Shown here: one piece after another, positions 8,193 through 9,290 of the stretch
Numbering within the stretch: position 1 is the first letter of the stretch
Layout: each line of letters starts with the position of its first letter
NCBI GenBank assembly: GCA_018658605.1
Contig: JABHUV010000295.1
Span: 1 to 9,290, forward strand
Origin: Planctomycetaceae bacterium
GTDB taxonomy: Bacteria > Planctomycetota > Planctomycetia > Pirellulales > Pirellulaceae
Direction of reading: 5' to 3'
Length of the DNA stretch: 9,290 nucleotides
The notes under the pieces: model-generated
Told to the model about the DNA's origin: nothing
Seen by the model: the letters and a program-made list of their open reading frames with translations, nothing else
The model's database searches: none
Position numbers and translations under genes: made by a program

Positions 8193-8221
8193 TTGACCAT
8201 AAATGCCTATCTAGGTAGATT
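8193..8221 (+). promoter_or_regulatory. Candidate rpsB promoter with overlapping palindrome
   Basis: TTGACC (8193-8198) and TAGATT (8216-8221) are separated by 17 bases. They match the vegetative consensus at five and four of six places. A perfect short inverted repeat, ATCTA-GG-TAGAT at 8209-8220, overlaps the -10 and could bind a regulator or be coincidence. The resulting leader would be about 200 bases, which fits genes for ribosomal proteins that control their own mRNA. Confidence 0.4.
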
Positions 8222-8422
8222 TAATAGTTCTGTAGTAGTTGTTTTTCCACGCTAGTTGGCAAAGCTATTACAGAAAACATATATGACCTCCATTTAACTG
8301 CTTAGGCAAAGGGATCCCCTGTAACGTAGAGCGTTGAATACCGAATCTAATTCGTTTTCATCGTAATAATAGTGAATAAGCCAATTCATTCTATGCGTTA
8401 TCGCCAACGAGTTTTGCGAGGG

Positions 8423-8428
8423 AAAGGA
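8423..8428 (+). promoter_or_regulatory. rpsB ribosome binding site
   Basis: AAAGGA lies seven bases before the ATG at 8436 and four before the adjacent in-frame ATG at 8433. The spacing favours 8436. Confidence 0.7.
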
Positions 8429-8435
8429 ATGAATG

Positions 8436-9290
8436 ATGGCTGATATTGTAAAAGAACTTATCGAATCTGGAGTCCATTTTGGTCACCGCGCAAGTCGCTG
8501 GAACCCAAAGATGGCCCCTTATATCTACGCTCGAAAAAACCAAGTCCATATCTTGGACATCCGCGAAACTGTTCGTGGTTTGCTGCGAGCTAAAAAATAC
8601 TTAAAGCAGGTCGCCGAAGGTGGCAGCCTTATCTTGTTCGTCGGAACAAAACGACAAGCAAGTGGTATTGTTGAACGTGAAGCCTTACGTGCTGGTATGT
8701 CGTTCATTACAGAACGCTGGCTCGGTGGCACACTCACAAACTTTCGTACGATCCGCGATCGTCTCACGCGACTTGAAGAACTAGAAGCATTGCGCAGTAG
8801 CAACGAAATCAATTCCTACTCCAAAAAAATGCAGTCGTCGCTAAATCGTGAATACCGGAAAATGTATCGTAACCTTAATGGTATCCGCAATATGAACCGA
8901 CTTCCTGAATGTGTCGTGGTTGTTGATCCCAACAAAGAACGCAATGCAATCCGAGAAGCAACCAAAATGGGAATCGCCACGATCGCTCTAACCGATACCG
9001 ATTGTGATCCTGATATCGTCGATTTACCAATTCCAGGTAATGATGATGGCCTGCGTAGTATCGAAGCGGTCATTAGCCACCTAGCAGACGCTGTTATCGA
9101 AGGAAAAACAGGACAACCTGTCGACCGCGAAGCAGTAATTGCTGCTCGAGTTGCTGCTCAGGCCGCCGCCGCTGAACAAGCTGCTGAAGAAGCCGCCACA
9201 TTAGCTGCTGCTAAAGCCGCTGAAGCTGAAGCTGCCCCAATTGTCGTTGCCGAAGAAGCACCTGCCGAAGAAGCACCTGCCGAAGAAGCA
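8436..9290 (+). CDS. rpsB: 30S ribosomal protein S2, C-terminus cut by window edge
   Basis: S2 is a small-subunit protein needed for assembly of the ribosome. The frame is open for 285 codons to the right edge without a stop. Family blocks are clear: [20 protein letters not shown] at 7-26, VHILDIRET at 37-45, LFVGTKRQA at 67-75, [14 protein letters not shown] at 93-106, [20 protein letters not shown] at 156-175, and a C-terminal [18 protein letters not shown] block. The conserved S2 fold ends near residue 225. After it comes a tail of at least 60 residues made almost wholly of Ala, Glu and a few Pro and Val, ending in PAEEA repeats that continue off the edge. A TGA stop lies directly before the ATG pair at 8433-8438, so the start is one of these two; 8436 gives the usual MAD N-terminus and better ribosome binding site spacing. 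tsf (EF-Ts) would be expected next, outside the window. Confidence 0.98.
   Translation, partial: MADIVKELIESGVHFGHRASRWNPKMAPYIYARKNQVHILDIRETVRGLLRAKKYLKQVAEGGSLILFVGTKRQASGIVEREALRAGMSFITERWLGGTLTNFRTIRDRLTRLEELEALRSSNEINSYSKKMQSSLNREYRKMYRNLNGIRNMNRLPECVVVVDPNKERNAIREATKMGIATIALTDTDCDPDIVDLPIPGNDDGLRSIEAVISHLADAVIEGKTGQPVDREAVIAARVAAQAAAAEQAAEEAATLAAAKAAEAEAAPIVVAEEAPAEEAPAEEA
9249..9290 (+). repeat. 15-bp tandem repeat encoding PAEEA
   Basis: The unit CCTGCCGAAGAAGCA occurs exactly at 9261-9275 and 9276-9290, preceded by a partial copy (GCCGAAGAAGCA) at 9249-9260. It encodes Pro-Ala-Glu-Glu-Ala in the S2 tail. The array reaches the right edge, so the copy number is unknown. Exact identity at the DNA level suggests recent slippage or recombination rather than protein-level selection alone. 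Confidence 0.9.

Larger units (their letters stand above)
7980..8435. other. Non-coding region between divergent purA and rpsB
   Basis: I see no gene in these 456 bases. The left part serves purA (ribosome binding site and promoter candidate). The right part serves rpsB (promoter candidate, a leader of roughly 200 bases, ribosome binding site). Between the promoters the sequence is AT-rich and includes a direct repeat AATATCT at 8152-8158 and 8162-8168, one helical turn apart. The rpsB leader contains several short inverted repeats, such as GGGATCCC near 8311, CGAAT/ATTCG at 8342-8354 and CGTT/AACG at 8396-8409. None is strong enough to call a terminator or a named riboswitch. Confidence 0.6.

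Noticed and set aside
8342..8358. Hairpin CGAAT-CTA-ATTCG followed by TTTT, as an intrinsic terminator
   Set aside because: The stem has only five pairs, three of them A-T, with a very short loop. It would be too weak to terminate, and it lies inside the rpsB leader where termination would need a reason.
8525..9073. Open frames on the minus strand opposite rpsB
   Set aside because: They are antisense shadows of a strongly conserved ribosomal protein gene and have no independent support.

Overview
The window is a mostly housekeeping stretch of a bacterial chromosome. Protein style suggests the Planctomycetota, perhaps the Pirellulales. The clues are the wording of the S2, PurA and CdsA proteins, an exported protein ending in a BPL_N-type amidotransferase-like domain, scarce Shine-Dalgarno sequences, and loosely packed genes. 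This placement is an inference from recalled sequence style, not a search.

Layout: six genes lie on the minus strand and one on the plus strand. In their direction of transcription (right to left) the minus-strand genes are purA (AMP synthesis), uppS (undecaprenyl diphosphate synthase), cdsA (CDP-diacylglycerol synthase), an exported BPL_N-domain protein of unknown function, a PhoH-family ATPase, and a 7TM-HD membrane phosphohydrolase cut by the left edge. On the right, rpsB (ribosomal protein S2) runs the other way and is cut by the right edge inside an alanine/glutamate-rich tail. purA and rpsB are divergent across about 450 non-coding bases that hold a plausible promoter for each.

How the genes fit together: uppS and cdsA supply the lipid carrier for the cell wall and the activated precursor of phospholipids, and they are close enough to be co-transcribed. 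phoH followed by the 7TM-HD gene repeats the well-known order phoH-pgpH(yqfF)-ybeY, so ybeY would be expected just beyond the left edge. rpsB is normally followed by tsf, which would lie beyond the right edge. The BPL_N protein sits between these two groups and is the only gene without a known role. Its N-terminal half resembles the AstE/AspA (M14-like) deacylase fold but seems to have lost the zinc ligands, while its C-terminal half keeps a Cys-His-Glu amidotransferase-type triad.

I found no mobile element, CRISPR array, rRNA, tRNA or phage gene, and nothing that amounts to a new multi-gene system. The most unusual items are the BPL_N fusion protein, a variant CdsA signature, and the repeat-bearing tail and long leader of rpsB.
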